A stretch of 11,577 bases of DNA from Rhodospirillales bacterium (lineage in GTDB: Bacteria > Pseudomonadota > Alphaproteobacteria > Acetobacterales > Acetobacteraceae). A model generated the notes under the pieces. That model ran no database searches, was not told where the DNA came from, and saw nothing but the letters and a program-made list of their open reading frames with translations. This document shows positions 6,101-11,577 of the stretch, one piece after another; the first letter of the stretch is position 1; every line of letters starts with the position of its first letter. The stretch lies in NCBI GenBank assembly GCA_015654825.1, contig JAATGE010000503.1:1-11577 (forward strand). The letters run 5' to 3'. Both the position numbers and the translations under genes were made by a program.

Positions 6101-8215
6101 CTGCACGTGATAGTGCCAGTGCCAGCTGTTATCCGTATTGAACCAGTCGAAGATCTGGCGCTCTTCCACCAGCCGCCACACCAGGCCCGGGCGTGCGATC
6201 GGCGTGCCATCCGGCGCGTAGCACCTGATGTCGATGCCGGCATCCTGTTCGGTATCGGCGCGGGCGTCGGCGAAACGGGCATGCAGGCCGATCAGGATCG
6301 GCCGCGTGCGCAACTTCGCATCGCGGCTGTCGGTAACCTGGCGGCCTGAGGGCTCGAACAGGCCTGCGTTGATGACGATTTTCAAAGGTGATTGCAACGT
6401 CGCCGACGGCAGATCGAGCGTGACATCCGCATGGCTATGGCCGCCGGCATCGGCCGGCGGCAAATCGACGGTCTGCGTCTTGTCATCGACGGTTTCGTTG
6501 GCAAGGCCGAACTGCCATCCGGGGGCCGATGGGACCGGTTGCGGATCGCGCGTGACGCGCAGATCGGCCTGGCCGTGCAGACCGGCGGCGGGCGCGCCAT
6601 AGAGAAAATCGCCCTGCACATCGATCGGCAGTTTCTGGCCCGGCTTCAGCGCCTCGGCGATCGGTGCCAGCTTCACTTTCAGTTGCTGCGGTACATAATC
6701 CTGCACCTCGAAGGTGACCCGCCCGATGGCGGCGCCGGTTGGATCGGCGAGCGCATCGACCGACCAGGTGCCGCGTGCCGCCGTGGCGGACAGCGGAATG
6801 GTCTGATGGAAGCCCGCGGCCGGTTGGCGCGGCTGCGAAAAGCGCCGCGCCTCCATGCCGTTAGGACGGCGCAACACGAGCGTCAGCGGCAGATCGGTGG
6901 CGTCGCCAAGGCGGTCACGCAGGAGCGCCATCAGTTCGACGTTCTGGCCGGGCCGGTAAATGCCACGCTCGGTGTACAGAAAGGCCTGCAGCGGCGCCGG
7001 CGACGGCCGGCCGGTGACGCCGCGATCGGAAAAATCAAAGGCAGGACGTGAAAGATCGAGGATGTTGAAATCGCCGCCGGCGGCGCGCGCGGTGATCGAT
7101 CCGGCGGCGGCGGCGCCCTGGCCGCGCAGCAGGCCGGGCGCGAAATGCGCCATGCCGTTGGCATCCGTTGTTGCCGCGCCAAGCACATCCTGGCCCACGG
7201 ACAGCAGATCCAGCACCACGCCGGGTTTCGGCGTGGCCTCCGCCAGCGAGCGCGCCGAGACGTGCAGGCCGTCGCTGCCGGAAAATGTGGTCAGCGCGAT
7301 ATCGGTTGCGATCACCCAATGGGTTGCCTTCGGGCGGAAGAATTCCTCCGAATATCCCTCATTGTTGTCGGCTTTCCACTTGGCCTCCGGTGTCGCGTGG
7401 GCGTCGTCCTCGGCGACTACGAGATAGGCACCCAACATGTCGGGCTTGATGACCTGGCCGAGCGGGAAGGCGGTCAGCACCGTGCGATTATGGTCAGGCG
7501 GTACCGCCATCGTGCCGGTCCAGATGATGGAGGCACTGTTTTGCAACAACTCGCGAATCGCATAGCCCCACAGGCCAGTCTGGCCCAATTTGACGTTGGC
7601 GTCTAGGCCGCGGCGGATCGACGATGCCAGCAGGCGGTCGCCGATGCGCAGGACATGGATGCGCACACGCTGCACATTGACGGTCTGGATCGTCAGGCCG
7701 TGCGCCACTTCGCGCGGCAGGATGAAGCCGTCGCCGGAGATATCCACCAGCGGCGGGCGGTCGCCGAGGGTCACGGGGATCGCCTGGTCCGCGGCCAGAT
7801 GGGCGCCGGCAGCGGAGGGCAGGCCGCGCTTGAGGGCGATCGTATAATCGGTGCCGAAGGCGAGGCCGCCGACGCAGAGCATTTGATCGGTCGCCTGGAT
7901 GGAGGCGCGCACGGGCGGGGTGATGGCGACGTAATCCGCGTAATGTGCTTCCGCCCTCAGATCGAGTTTCGCGGTGAATTTCAGGCAGATCTCCGGTGCG
8001 TCGCCGGCGGCGTTCAGCATCACGCGCCGGAACTCGAATTCAGGATCGTTGGGGGCGGGCGTGGCCGTGGGCCGGGTGGGGGCGGGCGCTTCGTTCAGCG
8101 TCTGCGCCGCGGCCGATCGCGGTCCGTGTTGCGATGCAGGGGGGCGGTGCGCGAACATGAAAGCAAGCACGGCGACCACTGCCACCGCGGAACCGATCAG
8201 GGCCATGCGCCGCAT
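3188..8215 (-). CDS. yfhM: Bacterial alpha-2-macroglobulin, YfhM type, with thioester motif
   Basis: This 1675-residue exported protein is a protease trap: a protease cuts an exposed bait segment, the molecule changes shape and the thioester captures the attacker. An N-terminal hydrophobic segment at ~5-22 serves as signal or anchor. Repeated macroglobulin beta-domains follow, including AFLYTERGIYRPGQNVEL at about 405-425. A flexible, glycine- and aspartate-rich bait-like stretch (GKRALGISMRDDYGK to GLGGAGLPVVSTRT) lies at about 925-975. The thioester motif YGCTEQ has Cys1188 and Gln1191, almost the same position as in E. coli YfhM. A helical thioester domain to about 1480 and C-terminal beta-domains ending VVQDMYRPAFMARTVA complete the family layout, and the length is usual for it. 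No cysteine occurs near the N-terminus, so unlike the E. coli protein it is not a lipoprotein. The start ATG has a weak AAGAG upstream. pbpC follows directly, the classic pairing. Confidence in the family is high; the bait limits are approximate. Confidence 0.95.
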   Translation of the reverse strand: MRRMALIGSAVAVVAVLAFMFAHRPPASQHGPRSAAAQTLNEAPAPTRPTATPAPNDPEFEFRRVMLNAAGDAPEICLKFTAKLDLRAEAHYADYVAITPPVRASIQATDQMLCVGGLAFGTDYTIALKRGLPSAAGAHLAADQAIPVTLGDRPPLVDISGDGFILPREVAHGLTIQTVNVQRVRIHVLRIGDRLLASSIRRGLDANVKLGQTGLWGYAIRELLQNSASIIWTGTMAVPPDHNRTVLTAFPLGQVIKPDMLGAYLVVAEDDAHATPEAKWKADNNEGYSEEFFRPKATHWVIATDIALTTFSGSDGLHVSARSLAEATPKPGVVLDLLSVGQDVLGAATTDANGMAHFAPGLLRGQGAAAAGSITARAAGGDFNILDLSRPAFDFSDRGVTGRPSPAPLQAFLYTERGIYRPGQNVELMALLRDRLGDATDLPLTLVLRRPNGMEARRFSQPRQPAAGFHQTIPLSATAARGTWSVDALADPTGAAIGRVTFEVQDYVPQQLKVKLAPIAEALKPGQKLPIDVQGDFLYGAPAAGLHGQADLRVTRDPQPVPSAPGWQFGLANETVDDKTQTVDLPPADAGGHSHADVTLDLPSATLQSPLKIVINAGLFEPSGRQVTDSRDAKLRTRPILIGLHARFADARADTEQDAGIDIRCYAPDGTPIARPGLVWRLVEERQIFDWFNTDNSWHWHYHVQDIDVAQGRIDAPQDAPATLSRRYEWGNYRLIVEDTETNTASSIRFSAGWNETADQADIPDKVHVAVDKPILAVGETTKLHIEGPFAGHASVVIANDRIIETRELDIAKGGNDIAVTQSPEWGAGAYVLVSLYRPLKQGGTHEPVRAVGLAWIATDAAPRTLSINVAAPEKVRPQRDVTIPIHVGNIPDGDQAFVTLAAVDEGILQLTRFVSPDPVGFLFGKRALGISMRDDYGKLLDGSADPGQIQGGDEGLGGAGLPVVSTRTVALFDGPVALDASGNASVVLKPGDFEGQLRLMAVVYTAHAVGQAQKTMIVRDPVVADIAVPRFLAAGDQAGLAVSLDDTDGPAGRYQLDIAVSGAAHLAASSADHPARFNEDLKPGQRISRAVEVSADAEGVADIAASLAGPDGLQVRRTWQVAVRSAHASVTLQQSAWQQKGESFAVDKALLLPFVPGSASVSLAYSTVGGIDVPGLLQSLYRYPYGCTEQLTSTAFPLVYYNEPALLGSLPRDQGVHDRVQDAIDTILDRQDESGEFGLWRVGDGEASTWLGVYALDFLTHAKEAGFVVPESALDRSALWLRRAAEGNLEQSAYQYYAQGSTVTRAYADYVLARLGRADLGDLRRLHDTLQRRAGGSDRIWLTGGDDAIEPLALGQMAGAFSLMGDHPRASDTFRMAIDNLALREWPNWWFDWSYASPLRDTAGLIAVAAETGQQDVLAPLLDHFTRQGRDPASFNTQEQAALLSAAHALNKGVGPLAFSVNGVAATTGSTPNFSPTPGSIAGGYSVSNNSGRSLWRTLSVTGSPREASPALSAGYTIDKNYFSLKGDKLDPAHLRQNDRIIVELHGFMTGDDASHRTVVVDLLPAGWEIEAPIGTTTEYSFLGPMSATRVREARDDRFVAAMDFGSDLRQWRYRIEEVNDDKPHLADNEFRVAYVARVITPGHFTLPEAVVQDMYRPAFMARTVAAVTDVVKR

Positions 8216-8443
8216 CGTTCAGCTCTTTTCGCAGATATCGTGTTGGGTAGGAGGTCCACGAACATAGCGCCGCGGCGCGGCGCTGTCAGCTTGGAGAGCG
8301 AACGGAACGGGCTTCATCCGCGAACGGATGTCGGCTGTGTCGCGGATGCAATGGAGGGAATTTAACCTGGCGGTGGGCGGGGGATGTGAGGGGCGCGGCG
8401 GCGAAGGGTAACGGCGCCGTTTCATTCGGTGGAAGTACTGGAG
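8216..8443. other. Upstream region of the macroglobulin gene
   Basis: This non-coding, GC-rich stretch would be expected to carry the promoter and leader of the macroglobulin/pbpC pair. I could not identify a convincing -35/-10 pair. AAAAGAG, about 8 bases before the ATG at 8215, is the only Shine-Dalgarno candidate. A short hairpin at 8315-8330 is listed separately. Confidence 0.5.
8315..8330. other. Short stem-loop upstream of the macroglobulin gene
   Basis: CATCCG-CGAA-CGGATG forms a perfect 6-bp stem with a 4-base loop. The CGGATG half occurs again at 8343-8348. It lies 100 bases upstream of the macroglobulin start and could be an operator half-site pair or chance; no regulator is identified. 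Confidence 0.35.
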
Positions 8444-8506
8444 GAGGGGCTTCGCCGACCGGGGGGCAGGGGGCGAGCCGGACGCTTCGACCCGAAACGA
8501 AAGCCA

Positions 8507-8592
8507 AATTAACAAAAGTTTTTTGGTTTTTTCAAAAAAGAACAAGAAAAAGCACTTCTTTTTGAAAAAAGAAGCAAAAACTTTTGTTAATT
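8507..8592. repeat. AT-rich 86-bp palindromic element (MITE/REP-like)
   Basis: AATTAACAAAAGTTTTT at 8507-8523 and AAAAACTTTTGTTAATT at 8576-8592 are a perfect 17-bp inverted repeat. Inside lie two smaller near-palindromes in opposite orientation, TTTTTTCAAAAAA at 8527-8539 and CTTCTTTTTGAAAAAAGAAG at 8555-8574, so the whole element is a nested palindrome centred near 8549. It is strikingly AT-rich in a GC-rich window. I recall similar AAAAGTTTTTTGG/CAAAAAAGAA palindromes between genes in Acetobacteraceae. It has no coding capacity for a transposase, so any movement would need help from elsewhere. Confidence 0.8.
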
Positions 8593-8733
8593 GTTCCTCG
8601 TTCGCCGACGTCGGTTGGAGGGGGCGCCGGCGGTTTGGGCTACGCCCCCTGGACCCAAGGCGGCGTGCCGCCGCTTGCGTACGCGCTGCGCGGCGGGAGT
8701 GTTCTGCCCGCGCAAAGCCCCTCGCTTTAACCG
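8593..8733. other. GC-rich non-coding flank of the AT-rich element
   Basis: No gene is supported here. The stretch holds a GGCGGC-GT-GCCGCC hairpin at 8659-8672. CGCAAAGCCCCTC at 8711-8723 is a near match, inverted, to GAGGGGCTTCG at 8444-8454 on the other side of the AT-rich element. This suggests the repeat unit may really extend over about 8444-8723. It ends 11 bases before the stop codon of the small exported protein, i.e. just downstream of that gene. Confidence 0.5.
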
Positions 8734-9018
8734 TCAGTTCGGGCGGCGGGCCGTTGTGGTGGCCGCGGCCTGCGACGCCGTGGGGTTCGCGCGATAGGCG
8801 CGCTCCATTCTGTCCGCCTTGTCGGCGACGCAGTCTTCGATCGAAGCGTAGGCACCGAAATGATTGCGATCCAGATCATCGTTGCAGGATTTCTGGGCGG
8901 CCTGCTGAAACTTCGCCTGCAGGTCGGGTGGTGTTGCGGCACTCGCCTGTTGTGCGGCGGCGTGCGCGATCGGCGCGAGTGTTAGGCAAAAGGCGGCCAT
9001 TATCGTCAAATTACGCAT
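8734..9018 (-). CDS. Small exported protein of unknown function, two mature cysteines
   Basis: This is a 94-residue precursor that I do not recognise. Residues 1-20 form a good Sec signal peptide (MRNLTIMAAFCLTLAPIAHA), with cleavage likely after AHA. There is no lipobox around Cys11. The mature part of about 74 residues is alanine- and glutamine-rich at first. It then has Cys45 (KSCNDDLDRNHFGAYASI) and Cys63 (EDCVADKADRMERAYRAN), 18 residues apart in a predicted helical region. A disulfide-linked helical hairpin in the periplasm is plausible. The tail is low-complexity (Ala/Thr, ending ARRPN). The ATG at 9016-9018 is chosen because it places the signal peptide at the N-terminus and has GGGGA about 13 bases upstream. 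A longer frame from 9120 would bury the signal. The gene stands alone between two repeat-bearing gaps. Confidence 0.7.
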   Translation of the reverse strand: MRNLTIMAAFCLTLAPIAHAAAQQASAATPPDLQAKFQQAAQKSCNDDLDRNHFGAYASIEDCVADKADRMERAYRANPTASQAAATTTARRPN

Positions 9019-9223
9019 TGTGCGGTCGTCCCCAAAGAGCAGAGCACGAACGCTTCCTACCATCCGACCAATTGCCCAGGTCTTAACTAGGCTGTTAGTA
9101 TCCTTCCTTACTAAAAGCAAGCTTTTGCTGCGATCGCCGGGAGCGCTGGGGCGGCGTAGCAGCTAAGTAATGGAAATTGCTGTGAGATTCAGGCCGCGGC
9201 GGATTAGCCGTCCCCGCAATATC
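9019..9223. other. Gap upstream of the small exported protein
   Basis: This non-coding stretch is relatively AT-rich near 9085-9130 and must carry any promoter of its own for the small exported protein. A small palindrome, AAAAGC-AA-GCTTTT, lies at 9113-9126. I could not assign a -35/-10 pair with confidence, and there is no T run after the palindrome on the minus strand to make it a terminator. Confidence 0.4.
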
Positions 9224-9278
9224 GGGGGTCTGGGGCCTCAGGCCCCAGCGGGTCCAGGGCAGAGCCCTGGCCTTCCTT
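9224..9278. repeat. Palindromic double-hairpin repeat, copy C (just after the RND pump gene)
   Basis: Two stem-loops lie side by side: CTGGGGCC-TCA-GGCCCCAG at 9230-9248 and CCAGGGC-AGA-GCCCTGG at 9254-9270. The copy ends CCTTCCTT at 9271-9278, nine bases after the pump stop codon. It is nearly identical to the reverse complement of copy A at 2993-3051. One stem pair is A-T in A and C-G in C, a compensatory change that keeps the hairpin. The site could terminate or protect the 3' end of the pump mRNA, but there is no T run. Confidence 0.85.
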
Positions 9279-9287
9279 AACGCCCCT

Positions 9288-11577
9288 TCACTCCGCCGGC
9301 TCACCCGCAGCCGGCAGGGACCGCGAAACGTCGCGGCGCGCGCCGCCGAACAGGGCGGACAGTTTGTCCATGTAAATGTAAATCACCGGCGTGGTGAACA
9401 GCGTCAACGCTTGTGAAACGATTAGTCCGCCGACCATGGCAAAGCCGAGGGGTTTGCGCAGTTCCGAGCCGGTGCCGGAGCTTAGCATCAGCGGCAGGCC
9501 GCCGAGCAGGGCGCACATGGTTGTCATCAGGATCGGCCTGAAGCGCAGTACGCAAGCTTCGTGAATCGATTGTTCCGCCGACAAACCGCGCTCGCGTTGT
9601 GCATGCAGCGCGAAATCGACCAGCATGATGCCTTTTTTCTTGACGATGCCGATCAGCAGGATGATGCCGATGATTCCGATTACGTCGAGGCCGAGCCCGG
9701 CGACCTGCAGCATGAGCAGGGCGCCGACGCCGGCCGAGGGCAGGGTGGAAAGGATGGTCAACGGATGGATGGTATTTTCGTAGAGAATGCCGAGAATAAT
9801 GTAGACCGCGATCAGTGCTGCAAGGATCAGGATCGGCGTGCTGGACAATGAACTCTGAAACGCCTGGGCATTGCCCTGGAAGCTGGCCTGCAGTGTCGGC
9901 GGCAGGCCGAGCGCCGAGACCGCGCTGCGGATCGCGGCGACGGCCGTGCCGAGCGACTCGTTCGGTTTCAGGTTGAAGCTCAACGTGACCGATGGGAATT
10001 GTCCCTGATGATTGACCGACAGGGGTACTACGGTCTCGTGGAGTGTTACGAGTTCGCTCAGCGGTACCATGCCGGAGGTTTGGGATTTTACATAAATGCG
10101 TTGAAGGGCCGCGGGCCCGAACTGCAAATCGGGCCTGACCTGCAGGATTACGTAATATTGGTTCAGGCTGGTGAACAGTTGCGAAATCGGCCGCTGCCCG
10201 AAGGCGTCGTAGAGCACGCCATCGATGTCGGCGGGCGTGATGCCGAGCCGTGACGCGGTCTGCCGGTCGATCGATAGCAGCAATTGTGGCGCGGCCGATT
10301 GCTGGTCGCTGGTCAGGTCAGTAATTTCCGGAACTTTTCCCAACGCTGCCTGAATGATGGGAGCCCAACGGTTGAGTTCGCCGAGGTCGACGTCGGACAG
10401 CGTGTATTGATACTGGGTGGCGGTCAGCCGGCCGCCGATGTTGACGTCCTGCACGGCCTGCATGAATAGCCGGACGCCGACCAGGTTGTGCATCGCGGTG
10501 CTGATCTGCCGCATGATGTTGCCGATCGATGCGCGTTCGCCATGCGGCTTCAGGGCAATGAAGATGCGGCCCTGGTTTTCGGTAGAGGTGGCGCCGCCGG
10601 CGCCGATATAGGCGCCGACCGAAGCGACGCCGGGGTTTTTCAGCGCCAGCTCGACGACCTGTTTCTGCAGCACGGCCATGCCGTCGGGCGATATATCCTC
10701 GGCGGCTTCGGTGACGCCGAGGATGAGGCCGGTGTCCTGCTGCGGAAAGAAGCCTTTTGGAATGTTGATAAAGAGCGCCACGGTCAGCGCGACCGTGCCG
10801 AGCATTATCATCAAGGTGATGAAGCGGTGTTTGAGGGCGATGATCAATGCGCGGTCATAGCCCGAAACCATGGCGTTGAAACCGCGTTCCAGGCCGCGCG
10901 ACAGGCGGCCCTGCGCTTCCGGATGCTCCCGGCGCAGCACCCTTGCGCCCATCATCGGCGTCAGGGTCAACGACACGACGGCGGATACGGCGATCGCGGC
11001 GGCGACGGTGACGGCGAATTCCTGGAACATCCTGCCGACCAGGCCCCCCATCAACAGCAGCGGAATGAATACCGCGATCAGCGAGATCGACATCGACAGG
11101 ATCGTGAAGCCGATTTCGGATGCGCCATCCAGCGCCGATTGCATCGGCGATTTGCCCATTTCCAGGTGGCGCGCGATATTCTCCACCATGACGATCGCGT
11201 CGTCGACGACGAAGCCCACGGCAATCGACAGGCCCATCAGGGACAGATTATCCAGGCTGTAGCCGAACATATACATGACGCCGAAGGTGCCGATGATCGA
11301 AACCGGCACCGCGATGGCCGGTATGATCGTCGCCCAGACGCTGCGCAGGAAGATGAAGATCACGCCGACGACGAGCCCGATTGTCAGCAGCAGCGTGCGC
11401 TGCACGTCGGCGACCGATGCGCGTATGGTAATCGTGCGGTCCGAGATCACCGAAACCTTGATTGTCGGCGGCAGCGGCGCCATGAGCTTCGGCAAGGCGG
11501 ACCTGATGGCCTGCACGGTGGAAATCACGTTGGCGCCGGGCAGGCGCTGGACGGCAAGGATGATGCCACGGTCATGA
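9288..11577 (-). CDS. RND multidrug efflux pump, MdtB/MdtC type (N-terminus outside the window)
   Basis: This is the C-terminal ~762 residues of a proton-driven inner-membrane efflux transporter of the AcrB superfamily. It would work as a trimer with a periplasmic adaptor and an outer-membrane channel. The frame stays open to the right edge (reading HDRGIILAVQRLPGANVIST), so a GTG at 11526-11528 is not the start; about 270 residues are missing. Visible features include SDRTITIRASVADVQRTL before TM2 and GFVVDDAIVMVEN with the two TM4 proton-relay aspartates (codons 11199-11204). The large second periplasmic loop follows. The TM10 motif is GIVKKKGIMLVDFA and the last span is GGLIVSQALTLFTTPVIYI. 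The wording LPGANVISTVQAIR and ACVLRFRPILMTTM is typical of MdtB/MdtC rather than AcrB. A lysine replaces the usual TM10 asparagine (codon 9633-9635). Being last before a gap fits an mdtABC-like order, but the partner genes are not in view. Confidence 0.95.
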   Translation of the reverse strand, partial: HDRGIILAVQRLPGANVISTVQAIRSALPKLMAPLPPTIKVSVISDRTITIRASVADVQRTLLLTIGLVVGVIFIFLRSVWATIIPAIAVPVSIIGTFGVMYMFGYSLDNLSLMGLSIAVGFVVDDAIVMVENIARHLEMGKSPMQSALDGASEIGFTILSMSISLIAVFIPLLLMGGLVGRMFQEFAVTVAAAIAVSAVVSLTLTPMMGARVLRREHPEAQGRLSRGLERGFNAMVSGYDRALIIALKHRFITLMIMLGTVALTVALFINIPKGFFPQQDTGLILGVTEAAEDISPDGMAVLQKQVVELALKNPGVASVGAYIGAGGATSTENQGRIFIALKPHGERASIGNIMRQISTAMHNLVGVRLFMQAVQDVNIGGRLTATQYQYTLSDVDLGELNRWAPIIQAALGKVPEITDLTSDQQSAAPQLLLSIDRQTASRLGITPADIDGVLYDAFGQRPISQLFTSLNQYYVILQVRPDLQFGPAALQRIYVKSQTSGMVPLSELVTLHETVVPLSVNHQGQFPSVTLSFNLKPNESLGTAVAAIRSAVSALGLPPTLQASFQGNAQAFQSSLSSTPILILAALIAVYIILGILYENTIHPLTILSTLPSAGVGALLMLQVAGLGLDVIGIIGIILLIGIVKKKGIMLVDFALHAQRERGLSAEQSIHEACVLRFRPILMTTMCALLGGLPLMLSSGTGSELRKPLGFAMVGGLIVSQALTLFTTPVIYIYMDKLSALFGGARRDVSRSLPAAGEPAE

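Noticed and set aside
5018..6349. A 443-residue open frame on the plus strand inside the macroglobulin gene
   Set aside because: It is fully antisense to a gene with strong family motifs, has no recognisable protein features, and long antisense frames are expected in GC-rich coding DNA.
8523..9086. A 187-residue plus-strand open frame across the AT-rich element and the small gene
   Set aside because: It starts inside a palindrome with a Lys/Phe-rich run, then reads Arg-rich antisense sequence of a better-supported gene; there is no motif.
8734..9120. A longer 128-residue version of the small exported protein starting at 9120
   Set aside because: It would place the signal peptide internally at residues 35-54. 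The ATG at 9018 has a GGGGA upstream and gives a normal exported precursor.
9113..9126. The AAAAGC-AA-GCTTTT palindrome as a terminator for the pump gene
   Set aside because: The stem is short and not GC-rich, no T run follows on the minus strand, and it lies over 160 bases beyond the stop codon.
9288..11528. A complete RND protein starting at the GTG at 11526-11528
   Set aside because: The frame continues upstream to the window edge with typical RND sequence (AVQRLPGAN), so the gene is cut by the window and not short.
1..11577. CRISPR arrays, tRNA or rRNA genes
   Set aside because: No regularly spaced repeat series, cloverleaf pattern or rRNA signature was seen on either strand.

Overview
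The window is high-GC, gene-dense bacterial chromosome. All five supported genes lie on the minus strand, so transcription runs from right to left. Protein style, high GC and short palindromic repeats between genes (GGGGTCTGGGG-type double hairpins, and an AT-rich element beginning AATTAACAAAAG) fit an alphaproteobacterium. The Acetobacteraceae (the Acidiphilium/Acidocella/Acidisoma group) is the best guess. This assignment is inference from recall of repeat style and family content, not from a search.

Layout in order of transcription: (1) 11577-9288, the C-terminal ~762 residues of an RND efflux pump of the MdtB/MdtC type, cut by the window edge; (2) 9018-8734, a 94-residue exported protein of unknown function with two cysteines in its mature part; (3) 8733-8216, a 518-base gap holding an AT-rich element with perfect 17-bp inverted ends; (4) 8215-3188, a 1675-residue bacterial alpha-2-macroglobulin of the YfhM type with an intact thioester motif; (5) 3085-1037, pbpC, the bifunctional penicillin-binding protein 1C; (6) 908-165, a small multi-pass membrane protein. 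The left edge carries two 18-base near-identical repeats that may be a remnant of a mobile element end.

The core of the window is the alpha-2-macroglobulin/PBP1C pair. This is a known two-gene module: the macroglobulin is thought to trap invading proteases in the periplasm, while PBP1C makes or repairs peptidoglycan. The membrane protein downstream is in the same direction, with 128 bases between, and could be co-transcribed, but nothing ties it to the module functionally. The pump and the small exported protein appear to be independent neighbours.

The least ordinary feature is the junction between the macroglobulin gene and pbpC. Two copies of a palindromic repeat face each other there. The pbpC start codon lies between them, and about residues 12-31 of PBP1C are encoded by repeat sequence. 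A further copy follows the pump gene. I did not find a clearly new multi-gene system; the repeat biology is what merits follow-up.
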